64,000 nucleotides of DNA from an uncultured Verrucomicrobia subdivision 3 bacterium (GTDB taxonomy: Bacteria > Verrucomicrobiota > Verrucomicrobiia > Limisphaerales > UBA11358), in assembly GCA_903922735.1 (NCBI GenBank), contig CAIXUZ010000049.1, forward strand, positions 19,439-83,438, written 5' to 3'. Positions 54,035-62,682 of the stretch are shown here, piece after piece. Position numbers and translations under genes: made by a program. Positions within the stretch are counted from its first letter, which is position 1; each line of letters opens with the position of its first letter. The notes below the pieces were generated by a model. The model was not told where the DNA came from and did no database searches. It saw only the letters and a list, made by a program, of their open reading frames with translations.

Positions 54035-54964
54035 ATGGCGACTAAATTTCTTACCAAAGAAAAGATGGGCGTGGAACAGGTGGAACCGGCATTGACGCCA
54101 CCCCTGGAAAGACCGACGCTGCCCCAAAAGCCCAAGCTGGGCACCTCGAAATCCCGCAAACGGGATATTCCCGAAGGTCTGTGGACGAAATGCCCGACCT
54201 GCAGCACGATGATTTTCGACAAGGAACTGGACGAAAACCTCAAGGTTTGCCTGAAATGCGGCCATCATTTCCCCATCGGCTCCCGTGAACGCATCCATTC
54301 CCTGGTCGAAACCTGTTCCTTTGAAGAAATGGACGCCAACATGGCCAGCGTGGACGTGCTCGGCTTTAAAGGGGTCGCCACCTATAAATCCAAGCTCGAA
54401 GCCTATCGGAAATCCACCACGCTCAAAGACGCTGTCGTCACCGGCATCTGTAAAATCGGCCCGCACCGCGTGGCGCTCGGCGTGATGGATTTCGGTTTTC
54501 TCGGCGGCTCCATGGGTTCCGTCGTCGGTGAAAAGCTCACCCGGCTCATTGAACGCGGCACGGAAGGCCGGTTGCCGGTCATCATTATTTCCACCAGCGG
54601 CGGTGCGCGGATGTATGAAGGCATGTTCAGCCTCATGCAGATGGCCAAGACCAGCGCCGCCCTCGCCTACCACGCCCAGCAACGCCTGCCTTACCTCAGC
54701 GTGCTGACCCATCCGACCACCGCCGGCGTCATGGCCAGCTATGCCACCCTGGGCGATTTGATTCTGGCGGAACCCAAGGCCATGATTGGCTTTGCCGGTC
54801 CGCGCGTGATCAAGGACACCACGCAGGCAGAACTGCCGCCGGGCTTTCAAACGGCGGAATTCCTCCTCGACCACGGCCTGATTGACGCCATCGTGCCGCG
54901 CAAGGAAATGAAGGAACGCCTCATCGAGTATCTCCACTACGTCACCGCCGGGAAAAAAGACTGA
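54035..54964 (+). CDS. accD: Acetyl-CoA carboxylase carboxyltransferase subunit beta
   Basis: GLWTKCPTCSTMIFDKELDENLKVCLKCGHHFPI; ISTSGGARMYEGMFSLMQMAKTSAAL; GFAGPRVIKDTTQAELPPGFQTAEFLLDHGLIDAIVPR. Confidence 0.96.
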   Translation: MATKFLTKEKMGVEQVEPALTPPLERPTLPQKPKLGTSKSRKRDIPEGLWTKCPTCSTMIFDKELDENLKVCLKCGHHFPIGSRERIHSLVETCSFEEMDANMASVDVLGFKGVATYKSKLEAYRKSTTLKDAVVTGICKIGPHRVALGVMDFGFLGGSMGSVVGEKLTRLIERGTEGRLPVIIISTSGGARMYEGMFSLMQMAKTSAALAYHAQQRLPYLSVLTHPTTAGVMASYATLGDLILAEPKAMIGFAGPRVIKDTTQAELPPGFQTAEFLLDHGLIDAIVPRKEMKERLIEYLHYVTAGKKD

Positions 54965-55063
54965 AGCGCTCACGCTTCGCCACCCAGGGTTGCCAGCTAC
55001 CACTCTTTACCACTCTTAGGCCGGCACAAAACCAACCCCCGCCGGCGAACTGGTGTTTGACTA

Positions 55064-57871
55064 TTGACCAACGTTGACAAAGAATCGGCCTGTATGCGTC
55101 ACGGACGAAGCAATTTTTTTCTGCTGCCGGTTATCTTCGTGATTACGATCGCCGAGTTTCTTTTTGACATGGCGACGCCCGTGGGAATATCTGATTGGGT
55201 TCTGTATTTCATTCCCCTGACGCTGACGGTCTTTGTCGGCACCCGTTATTTCCCGTATCTGCTGGCCGGACTATTTACTGTGCTGATGTTTTCCGGGCTC
55301 TATTTGTCTCCCGCCGGTGCTCCCACCAGCCTCGCGTTGACCGGACGGTCAATTGGCATGATTGGTTTGTGGGTGATGGCCCTGATTATTGCCGAGCGAA
55401 AAGCCATTGAAGGCGCTCTTCGCCACACCCAACGCACCTTGAAGACCATCAGCGAATGCAATCAGGTGCTCGTGCGCGCCTCCAGCGAATCGGAACTGCT
55501 TCACGAAGTTTGCCGCATCATCGTGGAAGACGGCGGCTATCGGCTGGCCTGGGTCGGCTTCCCGGTAAATAACGAGGAAAAATCGGTGACTATCGCGGCC
55601 TTCGCCGGTTGCGATGAAGGCTATTTGGATAGCCTGCAAATCACCTGGGCCGATCAGGAACGCGGGCGCGGACCCGTCGGCACCTGCCTCCGCGAAGGTC
55701 AAATGGTCATTTGTCGCAATTTCCTGGCCGACCCTAAAACCGCCCCCTGGCATGAGGCCGCATCCAAACGCGGCTTCGCCTCCATGATCTCCCTGCCCTT
55801 GTTGAATGAGAAAAAAGTCTTCGCCGTGCTTTCCATATACGCCAAGGAAGCGAACGCATTTGCCGACGAAGAAGTTCGCCTGCTCAACGAACTGGCGGGG
55901 GATTTGACCTTCGGCATCATCACCCAGCGCGCGCACCTCGAACAGCAGCAGGCGGAAACGGCCCTGGAGAATGAACGCAACCTGTTGCGCACCCTGATCG
56001 ACAATATTCCCGACTCCGTCTATGTGCGGGATCTGGCCAACCGCTATGTGCTCGCCAACAAGACCCTCGCCCGGCGATTGGGAGTGGCCGACCCCGCCGC
56101 GGTGATTGGCAAGACCGACGCGGATTTTTTCGACGCGACCCACGCGGCCAACGGCGCCCTAATCGACCGCGAAATTTTCGCCGGGAAACTTTATCTTAAC
56201 TTCGAGCAAACCCATCCGTTCCCCGACGGCAAACTGCGCACCATTCTTGCCAACAAAGTGCCCCTGTATGATGCGCGGGGGGCGGTGACCGGCCTGGTCG
56301 GCATCGGGCGCGACATCACCGAGCGCAAGCTGGCGGACGAAAAAATCCGCGAACAGGCCGAGTTGCTCAACCTCGCCCACGATGCCATCACCATCCGCGA
56401 CCTCGACCATCGCATCACTTATTGGAACCGCAGCGCTGAACGCATCTACGGGTGGACGGACGCCGAAGCCCTCGGCCAACCCATCCATCAGCTATTGAAG
56501 CTGGAACCAACCAAAATGGCCGAAGCCCGGCAGTTTTTGCTGGAGAACGGCTATTGGGTCGGCGAATTAACCGCCCGGACCAAAGACCGGCGCGAAGTGC
56601 TGGTGGAATCCAGTTGGACCCTCGTGCGCAACGCCGATGGTCAGCCCCAGTCGGTGCTCGCCTTCAGCGTCGATATCACCGAACAGCGGAAATTGGAACA
56701 TCAGGTTGCCCGCAACCAGCGGATTGAAAGCCTCGGCACCCTTTCCAGCGGCATCGCCCACGACCTCAACAACGTCCTGACCCCGATCATGATGTCCATC
56801 GGTCTGCTCAAAGATCAGGCCCATGATCCAACCGTTTCCAAGCTCGTCGCCGGCCTTGAATCCAGCACCCAGCGCGGCGCCCAGCTCGTGAAGCAAATTC
56901 TCACTTTCGGACGCGGCGTCAAAGGCGAGCGCATCCCGGTCAGCCTGCGCACCGTCGCCCGTGAAATACAACTGCTCATCCAGGAAACCTTCCCCAAGTC
57001 CATCCAGTTGGAATGCAACCTGCCTGACAGTCTTTGGATCGTCATCGGCGACCCCACGCAAATCGACCAGATTTTGCTAAACCTCGCCATCAACGCCCGC
57101 GACGCCATGCCCAACGGCGGCAAACTCACCTTCACCTTTGAGAATACGGTTGTGGATCAAGCCACGGCGGCAATTAATTCAGAAATCCGCCCCGGTTCCT
57201 ACGTCTGCATCCACATCACGGACACCGGCATTGGGATGACGAAAGAGATCATTGCGCGGATATTTGACCCGTTCTTTACCACCAAGCCGACCGGTCAGGG
57301 CACCGGCCTCGGCCTTTCCACCACTTTGGGCATCGTCAAAAGTCATGGCGGCTTCATCAATGTTTACAGCGAACCCGGCAAAGGCAGTATTTTCAAAGTT
57401 TACCTCCCCGCCCAAGCCTCCGGCGAATTCACCGAAGCGGAACCTCAAAGAGAACAAAAGTTAGCGAGTGGCCGCGGTGAACTCGTCCTGCTGGTGGACG
57501 ATGAGGAAGCCATTTGCTCCACCGTCAAAAAGATTCTTGAACGGTTCGGCTACCGGGTGCTCACCGCCGCCAACGGCGCGGAAGCCATCTCGCTCTATGC
57601 CACCCATGGCAAGGACATCGCCGTCGTCATCACCGACATGCACATGCCCATCATGGACGGCCCGGCCACCATCATCGCCCTCCAAGCCATAAACCCCCGC
57701 GTCAAGATCATCGGCTCCAGCGGCCTGGCTGCCAACGGCGGCGTCGCCAAAGCCGCCAGTTCCGGCGTGCGCCATTTTGTGCCCAAACCCTATTCCACGG
57801 AAAAAATCCTCCGCACCCTGCGCGATATCCTGGAAAATCGCCTTGAGGAAGAAAACAACCCGAGCATCTGA
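55064..57871 (+). CDS. GAF/PAS hybrid sensor histidine kinase with C-terminal receiver
   Basis: N-terminal TM region, GAF, two PAS blocks, LGTLSSGIAHDLNNVLTPIMMSIGLL, HATPase, receiver ELVLLVDDEEAICSTVKKILERFG. Confidence 0.93.
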   Translation: MTNVDKESACMRHGRSNFFLLPVIFVITIAEFLFDMATPVGISDWVLYFIPLTLTVFVGTRYFPYLLAGLFTVLMFSGLYLSPAGAPTSLALTGRSIGMIGLWVMALIIAERKAIEGALRHTQRTLKTISECNQVLVRASSESELLHEVCRIIVEDGGYRLAWVGFPVNNEEKSVTIAAFAGCDEGYLDSLQITWADQERGRGPVGTCLREGQMVICRNFLADPKTAPWHEAASKRGFASMISLPLLNEKKVFAVLSIYAKEANAFADEEVRLLNELAGDLTFGIITQRAHLEQQQAETALENERNLLRTLIDNIPDSVYVRDLANRYVLANKTLARRLGVADPAAVIGKTDADFFDATHAANGALIDREIFAGKLYLNFEQTHPFPDGKLRTILANKVPLYDARGAVTGLVGIGRDITERKLADEKIREQAELLNLAHDAITIRDLDHRITYWNRSAERIYGWTDAEALGQPIHQLLKLEPTKMAEARQFLLENGYWVGELTARTKDRREVLVESSWTLVRNADGQPQSVLAFSVDITEQRKLEHQVARNQRIESLGTLSSGIAHDLNNVLTPIMMSIGLLKDQAHDPTVSKLVAGLESSTQRGAQLVKQILTFGRGVKGERIPVSLRTVAREIQLLIQETFPKSIQLECNLPDSLWIVIGDPTQIDQILLNLAINARDAMPNGGKLTFTFENTVVDQATAAINSEIRPGSYVCIHITDTGIGMTKEIIARIFDPFFTTKPTGQGTGLGLSTTLGIVKSHGGFINVYSEPGKGSIFKVYLPAQASGEFTEAEPQREQKLASGRGELVLLVDDEEAICSTVKKILERFGYRVLTAANGAEAISLYATHGKDIAVVITDMHMPIMDGPATIIALQAINPRVKIIGSSGLAANGGVAKAASSGVRHFVPKPYSTEKILRTLRDILENRLEEENNPSI

Positions 57872-57997
57872 TCTTACACCAGACCGAACGGACCGATCCG
57901 CGCGGAAACGGAATTGAATCTCAGATAGTCATCAACCTAGTCCCAGCTCCACCCACCGGCCGTGTTCCCTGACCGAATGCCTTGATTCCGTCACAAA

Positions 57998-58249
57998 ATA
58001 CCTTGGAAATGACCCAAAACGACACGGGAATGCCAAAAAGGAAGGTTCGGATACCAAAAAGGAAGGTTCCAAAATCAAAAAGGAAGGTTCGGATGCGGCA
58101 AAAGAACCTTCCGATGGAACAAAAGAAGGTTCCTAAATGAAAAAGGAAAGTTTGAATGCGACAAAAGAACCTTCCGAAATCAAAAAAGAACCTTCCGAAA
58201 TCAAAAAGGAAGGTTCCCAAACGACCAAGGAACCCGCATTCAATATCTA
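57998..58249. repeat. 21-bp tandem array 2 (about 12 units), core GGAAGGTTC or its complement GAACCTTCC plus an A-rich tail
   Basis: Phased 21-mers from 57998, e.g. GGAAGGTTCGGATACCAAAAA (58040), GGAAGGTTCCAAAATCAAAAA (58061), AGAACCTTCCGATGGAACAAA (58103), AGAACCTTCCGAAATCAAAAA (58166 and 58187), GGAAGGTTCCCAAACGACCAA (58208). Confidence 0.95.
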
Positions 58250-58524
58250 CGGTCAAAATCCCCTGCCCTGACCATCTCCGGCAGACAAAAATCGAACGCC
58301 TTTCACAACCCATTCAGAATGAATTAAATATACTGATGAGTATTTCTTGAAGATTAGCCGGACTATTGTATGATAAAAACCGTCAGACAGGCCTGAAGTT
58401 TGACCTTGCCTGAAACGGTAAACATCAAAGTAAATAAAAAATTATGGATGCTGTCTGGGGCTCCGGCCAAACGTGGGGTTCAAAAGGGTTGGCTTGGGGA
58501 TCAGGCACAAGAAAGGACCTCAAT

Positions 58525-59145
58525 ATGCCACTCATTCATGTTTCATTGGGCTTCATGGAATACAAGGACTACGAACTGGACGACTTTGCCACCAAAGTGG
58601 TCATCGACTGCACCGCCAATGCGGGCACCTTGGGCACTCTGCCAGTGTCGATGACGGTGTTGGACGGCGCGCAAAAGAGTTTCCACACCGCCCTTTCTCT
58701 GGTCAAAGGCGGCGGCACTGACACCACCGCGGATAAAACCGCCAAACGCCTCACCCTGCTGGGCCTCCTGCGCCAAAATGCGCTAGCCCTCCAAGCCAAA
58801 CCCGGTTTGACCGAAACCGACGTGAATTTGAGCGGCTACAAACCCGTCGTGTCCGGTTCCCATGCGCCCGTGGCCGTGAACGTGCCGGCCATCCTCGATG
58901 TCATCAACGTGGCCTCCACCAAGCTGGGCTTTAAGATCACGCCGGTGGCGGGCGCGGTTTTTTACGAATTTCAAGGCAAGGTGGGGAACAATCCGGCGCA
59001 ACTGCTGGGCACCGTCAAGAGCACCCGGAACATTGTCATGGAGAACCTGATATCCGGCACGACGTATGTCCTGCAAGTGCGCGCCGGTTATGGCGGCAAC
59101 CGCTTCAGCGAGTGGAGCGAGCCGGTCACCCACATGTGCACCTAG
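58525..59145 (+). CDS. Helical N-domain + fibronectin type III protein (FN3 paralog 2)
   Basis: MPLIHVSLGFMEYKDYELDDFATKVVIDCTANAGTLGTLPVSMTVLDGAQKSFHTALSLV...VPAILDVINVASTKLGFKITPVAGAVFYEFQGKVGNNPAQLLGTVKSTRNIVMENLISGTTYVLQVRAGYGGNRFSEWSEPV; same layout as 26038-26667. SD-like AAGGA before the ATG; frame extends in-frame to 58444. Confidence 0.82.
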   Translation: MPLIHVSLGFMEYKDYELDDFATKVVIDCTANAGTLGTLPVSMTVLDGAQKSFHTALSLVKGGGTDTTADKTAKRLTLLGLLRQNALALQAKPGLTETDVNLSGYKPVVSGSHAPVAVNVPAILDVINVASTKLGFKITPVAGAVFYEFQGKVGNNPAQLLGTVKSTRNIVMENLISGTTYVLQVRAGYGGNRFSEWSEPVTHMCT

Positions 59146-59154
59146 GGAGAATTT

Positions 59155-59232
59155 CCCCGCGAGATTCGTTTTAGGCAAGAGAGTTCCTTCTTTCCTCTCT
59201 TGCGGTTGCCGGGTCTCGCGGGGTTTTTATTT
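59155..59232 (+). terminator. Nested-stem terminator after FN3 paralog 2
   Basis: Outer CCCCGCGAGA/TCTCGCGGGG followed by TTTTTATTTT; inner GCAAGAGAG/CTCTCTTGC. Confidence 0.75.
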
Positions 59233-59509
59233 TCCCGCGCCAAGGAGACGGACTGAAGATCTTCAGGTTAGTTCGGCAACCGCCCTCATCCCGGCCTTCT
59301 TGTATCTGAATTTCCGTCTAACCTTGTCTGTGAGTAATGGCTCCCCCGGGGAGAAGGAGAAACGTTCACCGCGTCGGCGGACAACCTTGCGCTGGATTGG
59401 CCGGACCATCAACCGAACTCCAAAAAACTTGAATGGTGATCCCCTCTCCTTGGGGAGAGGGCCAGGGTGAGGGAGGACGTGAAAACAATGTTTGCCATCG
59501 CCCCGCCCA

Positions 59510-59577
59510 GCACCAGCGGCGCGGCATCTTTGTAGAACCAAGATTCCGTTTTGCCCAAGCTCCGTCAGGAGCGGCAT
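59510..59577. repeat. 68-bp dispersed repeat, copy 1
   Basis: gcaccagcggcgcggcatctttgtagaaccaagattccgttttgcccaagctccgtcaggagcggcat. Confidence 0.85.
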
Positions 59578-59782
59578 GATGAAAATAGCCCAGCCATTCA
59601 TGGCTGGGTGGTGAATCCCAAAGCAGATTGAGTCCCGCAAGGGACGGCAGAAATAGGGGTGGCCGTCCGCAAGGACCTTTCGTCCCTGACGGGACTTTTC
59701 ATCATCGGAAACCGGCAACCCAGCACTAAAGTGCTGGGCTATTTTCAAGGGACTGGCTGGAATGGATTTAAAATAAGCTCCA

Positions 59783-59850
59783 GCGCCAGCGGCGCGGCAT
59801 CTTTGTAGAACCAAGATTCCAATTTGGAAAAGCTCCGTCAGGAGCGGCAT
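59783..59850. repeat. 68-bp dispersed repeat, copy 2
   Basis: gcgccagcggcgcggcatctttgtagaaccaagattccaatttggaaaagctccgtcaggagcggcat; same length and largely identical to copy 1. Confidence 0.85.
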
Positions 59851-59961
59851 CAGATTATGTCGCTCCTACGGAGCTAAAATTATCGGGACATTGAGCCTAC
59901 CAAGATTTCGCGCCTACGGCGCTGGGGTTGAGAACTGGTTCCGGGGTGATGGCAAAAGGTT

Positions 59962-60771
59962 TCAGGGGCTTTCCCAAAATCCCTGTTCCTTCAGATTCTT
60001 CTTCGCCGCCGCATGGGCTTCGGGCGTCTCGATAAGCAACAGGATCGATGGTTCGGGAAGATATTTGAACACGCTCGCGGAACGCCATTCCCCGGTTTGT
60101 TCATTCGGCCCGCTGGGAACCATGATGCTCCACAAATGGACTTTGGTAATATCAACAAATGCAGAGCTGACCGGGTCCATGTCCACACGAATCTTGTTCT
60201 GCGCCTTCAAATCCTCTGCCAGTTGCTTTAGTTTTTGGGGGATTTTGTAGGCCCGACATTCAAGCTGGCTGGGATTTCTGGACAAATGAATGGCATCAGG
60301 CTTCTCATCATAGTCCATTCCCACAGTTTCGGACAGGAACATAAACTCGCAGCTCAATGAATGGCGCGCCATGAATTTTCCCGTGTAGGGAAAGGTTTCA
60401 AATCCACTCGCGCCTTTTTTGAGCCAGTTGGTATCATCCTGACGGTAATTGGCGATCAAGACATTCATCACGTCCTTGAACGGCGAGTCCGGTGGCAGGG
60501 CAACAATTTTTACCGGGGTCGTGTCCAGATACACCGCTTGCGTCACGGAACCATTGCTGACCTTGGCAACCAGTGCGTTGACTTTGGCAACCACCTCGCT
60601 GACTGTCGCGTTGGAAAAAACTTGTTCAGGCAAAATACAGGAGTCCCAACGATAAGGACGTTGATGCGAAACGTGCGTGGCCGAGATCCGGGTGAAAAAC
60701 GTAAAAAGGACTGATAGCAGAAAAATCATTCCAGCAATCGAGGCAAGAATGATTTTTGTTCTGCGTTTCAT
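59962..60771 (-). CDS. Hypothetical membrane-anchored protein
   Basis: MKRRTKIILASIAGMIFLLSVLFTFFTRI N-terminal TM, then 240 aa soluble region; SD-like context. Confidence 0.75.
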   Translation of the reverse strand: MKRRTKIILASIAGMIFLLSVLFTFFTRISATHVSHQRPYRWDSCILPEQVFSNATVSEVVAKVNALVAKVSNGSVTQAVYLDTTPVKIVALPPDSPFKDVMNVLIANYRQDDTNWLKKGASGFETFPYTGKFMARHSLSCEFMFLSETVGMDYDEKPDAIHLSRNPSQLECRAYKIPQKLKQLAEDLKAQNKIRVDMDPVSSAFVDITKVHLWSIMVPSGPNEQTGEWRSASVFKYLPEPSILLLIETPEAHAAAKKNLKEQGFWESP

Positions 60772-60783
60772 GACAAAGAAAAT

Positions 60784-62559
60784 TTATTTTTCAACCACTT
60801 CCGGCTCCACCCATTTGCCATGTTCCTTGATGAGGTCCACGAGCCGTTCCACGGCTTCGGCTTCGGGGATGTTGAACTTGATGGCCTGCTTGCCGACGTA
60901 GAGGTTGATCTTGTTCGGGGCACCGCCCACGTAGCCAAAGTCCGCATCCGCCATCTCACCGGGGCCGTTTACAATGCAACCCATGATGGCGATCTTCACA
61001 CCCTTGAGATGTTCCGTCCGCGCCTTGATGCGCGCCGTGACGGTCTGGAGATTGAACAGCGTCCGGCCACAGCTCGGGCACGCCACGTAGTCCGTCTTGA
61101 AGGAACGGCAGCCCGCCGCCTGCAAAACATTGAACGCCAGCCGCAGGGAAAGCCCCGCGCCGCTCTCGCCGCGAATGAGAATCGCGTCGCCGATGCCATC
61201 CGCCAGCAGCGCGCCAATGACCACGCCCGCCTGCAACAAGGCGATGTTCGGCGCGAGCGGCACCGGTTCGAAATTGATGCAGTCTTTCAGCAGAATGGGG
61301 TTGTTGCGCCCCAGCCGCTTGAGCTTCGCCGCCAGCAGTCGGAAGGCCGTGATGGCCGGTAATTTCACGCCGTCCTTCACGGTGACAAGCTGCGTGTCGC
61401 AGTTGATCTCAAAATCCTGCGTCGGGTCGATCTCGAAGACGTTCAAGTCCTCATAGACCGCCTCGGGCCGCACGTCGTCCTTCGGGCGGACCTTCGGCGC
61501 AACCTTGTCCCAGGTAGCCCGGGTGACGACGACGCGGATGAGCTGTTCGCCACCGCACTTGATGTTGTCATTGAGCGGAATCTCGGGCGTCTCGCGCTTC
61601 TCAAAATGGAAGGGGTCAAAGGGAAATTCGGAGTTCGGCAGGCGGAACACGGAATTGGACAGCTTGGGAATCAAGGACAACAGATCGCGGCACACCGGAA
61701 TCTCGTGCGGTGAATCTTCCGTGAGCGAAACGCGAATCGTGTCGCCCAACCCGTCGCAGAGCAACGAACCGATGCCAATAGCTGACTTGATGCGACCGTC
61801 TTCACCCTCACCGGCCTCGGTGACGCCGAGGTGGATGGGATAATTCCAATCCGCGCCCAGTTCATTCAGTCGCGCCACGAGCAGGCGGTAGCATTCGATC
61901 ATCACCTTCGGGTTGCTCGACTTCATGGAAAACTTGAAGTTGTGGAAGTCGTGCTTGCGGCAGATGTGGGCAAACTCCAGCGCGCTCTCGATCATGCCCA
62001 GCGGCGAATCGCCAAAACGGTTCATGATGCGGTCAGACAGCGAGCCGTGGTTGGTGCCGATGCGGATGGCGCGCTTGAGCCGCTTGCATTCCAGCACGAG
62101 CGGCGTGAACTTCTCCTCGATGCGCGTCAGCTCCTCGGCATATTGCGCGTCGGAGTATTCCTTGATGGCAAACTTCTTGGTGTCGGCGTAATTGCCGGGA
62201 TTCACCCGGATGACTTCCACCCACTTCACCGCTTCCATCGCGGCTTCGGGCTTGAAATGGATGTCCGCCACAATCGGCACCGTCACGCCATGCTGGCGCA
62301 GCCCGGCGACGATGTTCTGCAAATTGGCCGCATCTTTCACCGTCGGCGCCGTGATGCGCACGATCTGGCAGCCGACTTTGACGAGGTCCAGCGTCTGCTG
62401 CACGCTGGCGGCGGTGTCCATCGTGTCGCAGGTGATCATGGACTGCACAACGACGGGATGATCGCCACCGATGATGACGCCGCCCTGCGCCGGATCGCCA
62501 ATGACGATCTCGCGCGTTTTACGACGTTGGAAAAAATACGGAGATTCGCAGTAACGCAT
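60784..62559 (-). CDS. ispG: 4-hydroxy-3-methylbut-2-en-1-yl diphosphate synthase, long form
   Basis: MRYCESPYFFQRRKTREIVIGDPAQGGVIIGGDHPVVVQSMITCDTMDTAASVQQTLDLV; HLGVTEAGEGEDGRIKSAIGIGSLL; CPSCGRTLFNLQ; MGCIVNGPGEMADADFGYVGG. Confidence 0.95.
   Translation of the reverse strand: MRYCESPYFFQRRKTREIVIGDPAQGGVIIGGDHPVVVQSMITCDTMDTAASVQQTLDLVKVGCQIVRITAPTVKDAANLQNIVAGLRQHGVTVPIVADIHFKPEAAMEAVKWVEVIRVNPGNYADTKKFAIKEYSDAQYAEELTRIEEKFTPLVLECKRLKRAIRIGTNHGSLSDRIMNRFGDSPLGMIESALEFAHICRKHDFHNFKFSMKSSNPKVMIECYRLLVARLNELGADWNYPIHLGVTEAGEGEDGRIKSAIGIGSLLCDGLGDTIRVSLTEDSPHEIPVCRDLLSLIPKLSNSVFRLPNSEFPFDPFHFEKRETPEIPLNDNIKCGGEQLIRVVVTRATWDKVAPKVRPKDDVRPEAVYEDLNVFEIDPTQDFEINCDTQLVTVKDGVKLPAITAFRLLAAKLKRLGRNNPILLKDCINFEPVPLAPNIALLQAGVVIGALLADGIGDAILIRGESGAGLSLRLAFNVLQAAGCRSFKTDYVACPSCGRTLFNLQTVTARIKARTEHLKGVKIAIMGCIVNGPGEMADADFGYVGGAPNKINLYVGKQAIKFNIPEAEAVERLVDLIKEHGKWVEPEVVEK
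61624..61658. repeat. Heptamer repeat in ispG (AAATTCG GAGTTCG GCAGGCG GAACACG GAATTGG)
   Basis: Direct reading; encodes SNSVFRLPNSEF on the minus strand. Confidence 0.75.
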
Positions 62560-62682
62560 GGCTAGAGTTTCGAATTGGAGATTAAAAGTTGCAAGTGCAT
62601 TTCGCGCGACGCCCAAACAGAGACGCTAGGGAAACCACTGGCCATGCGCCTTCGCCGCCGGCGCATCCTGCGCGCGAGCGGC

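Noticed and set aside
57921-58313. 130-aa minus ORF (GTFLFDFGRFFFD repeats) across array 2
   Set aside because: Product of the 21-bp period; no evidence that it is translated.
59263-59850. 195-aa minus ORF with repeated MPLLTEL..QNGILVLQRCRAAGAG
   Set aside because: The repeated peptide is the translation of the two 68-bp dispersed repeats, so it is not a credible gene.
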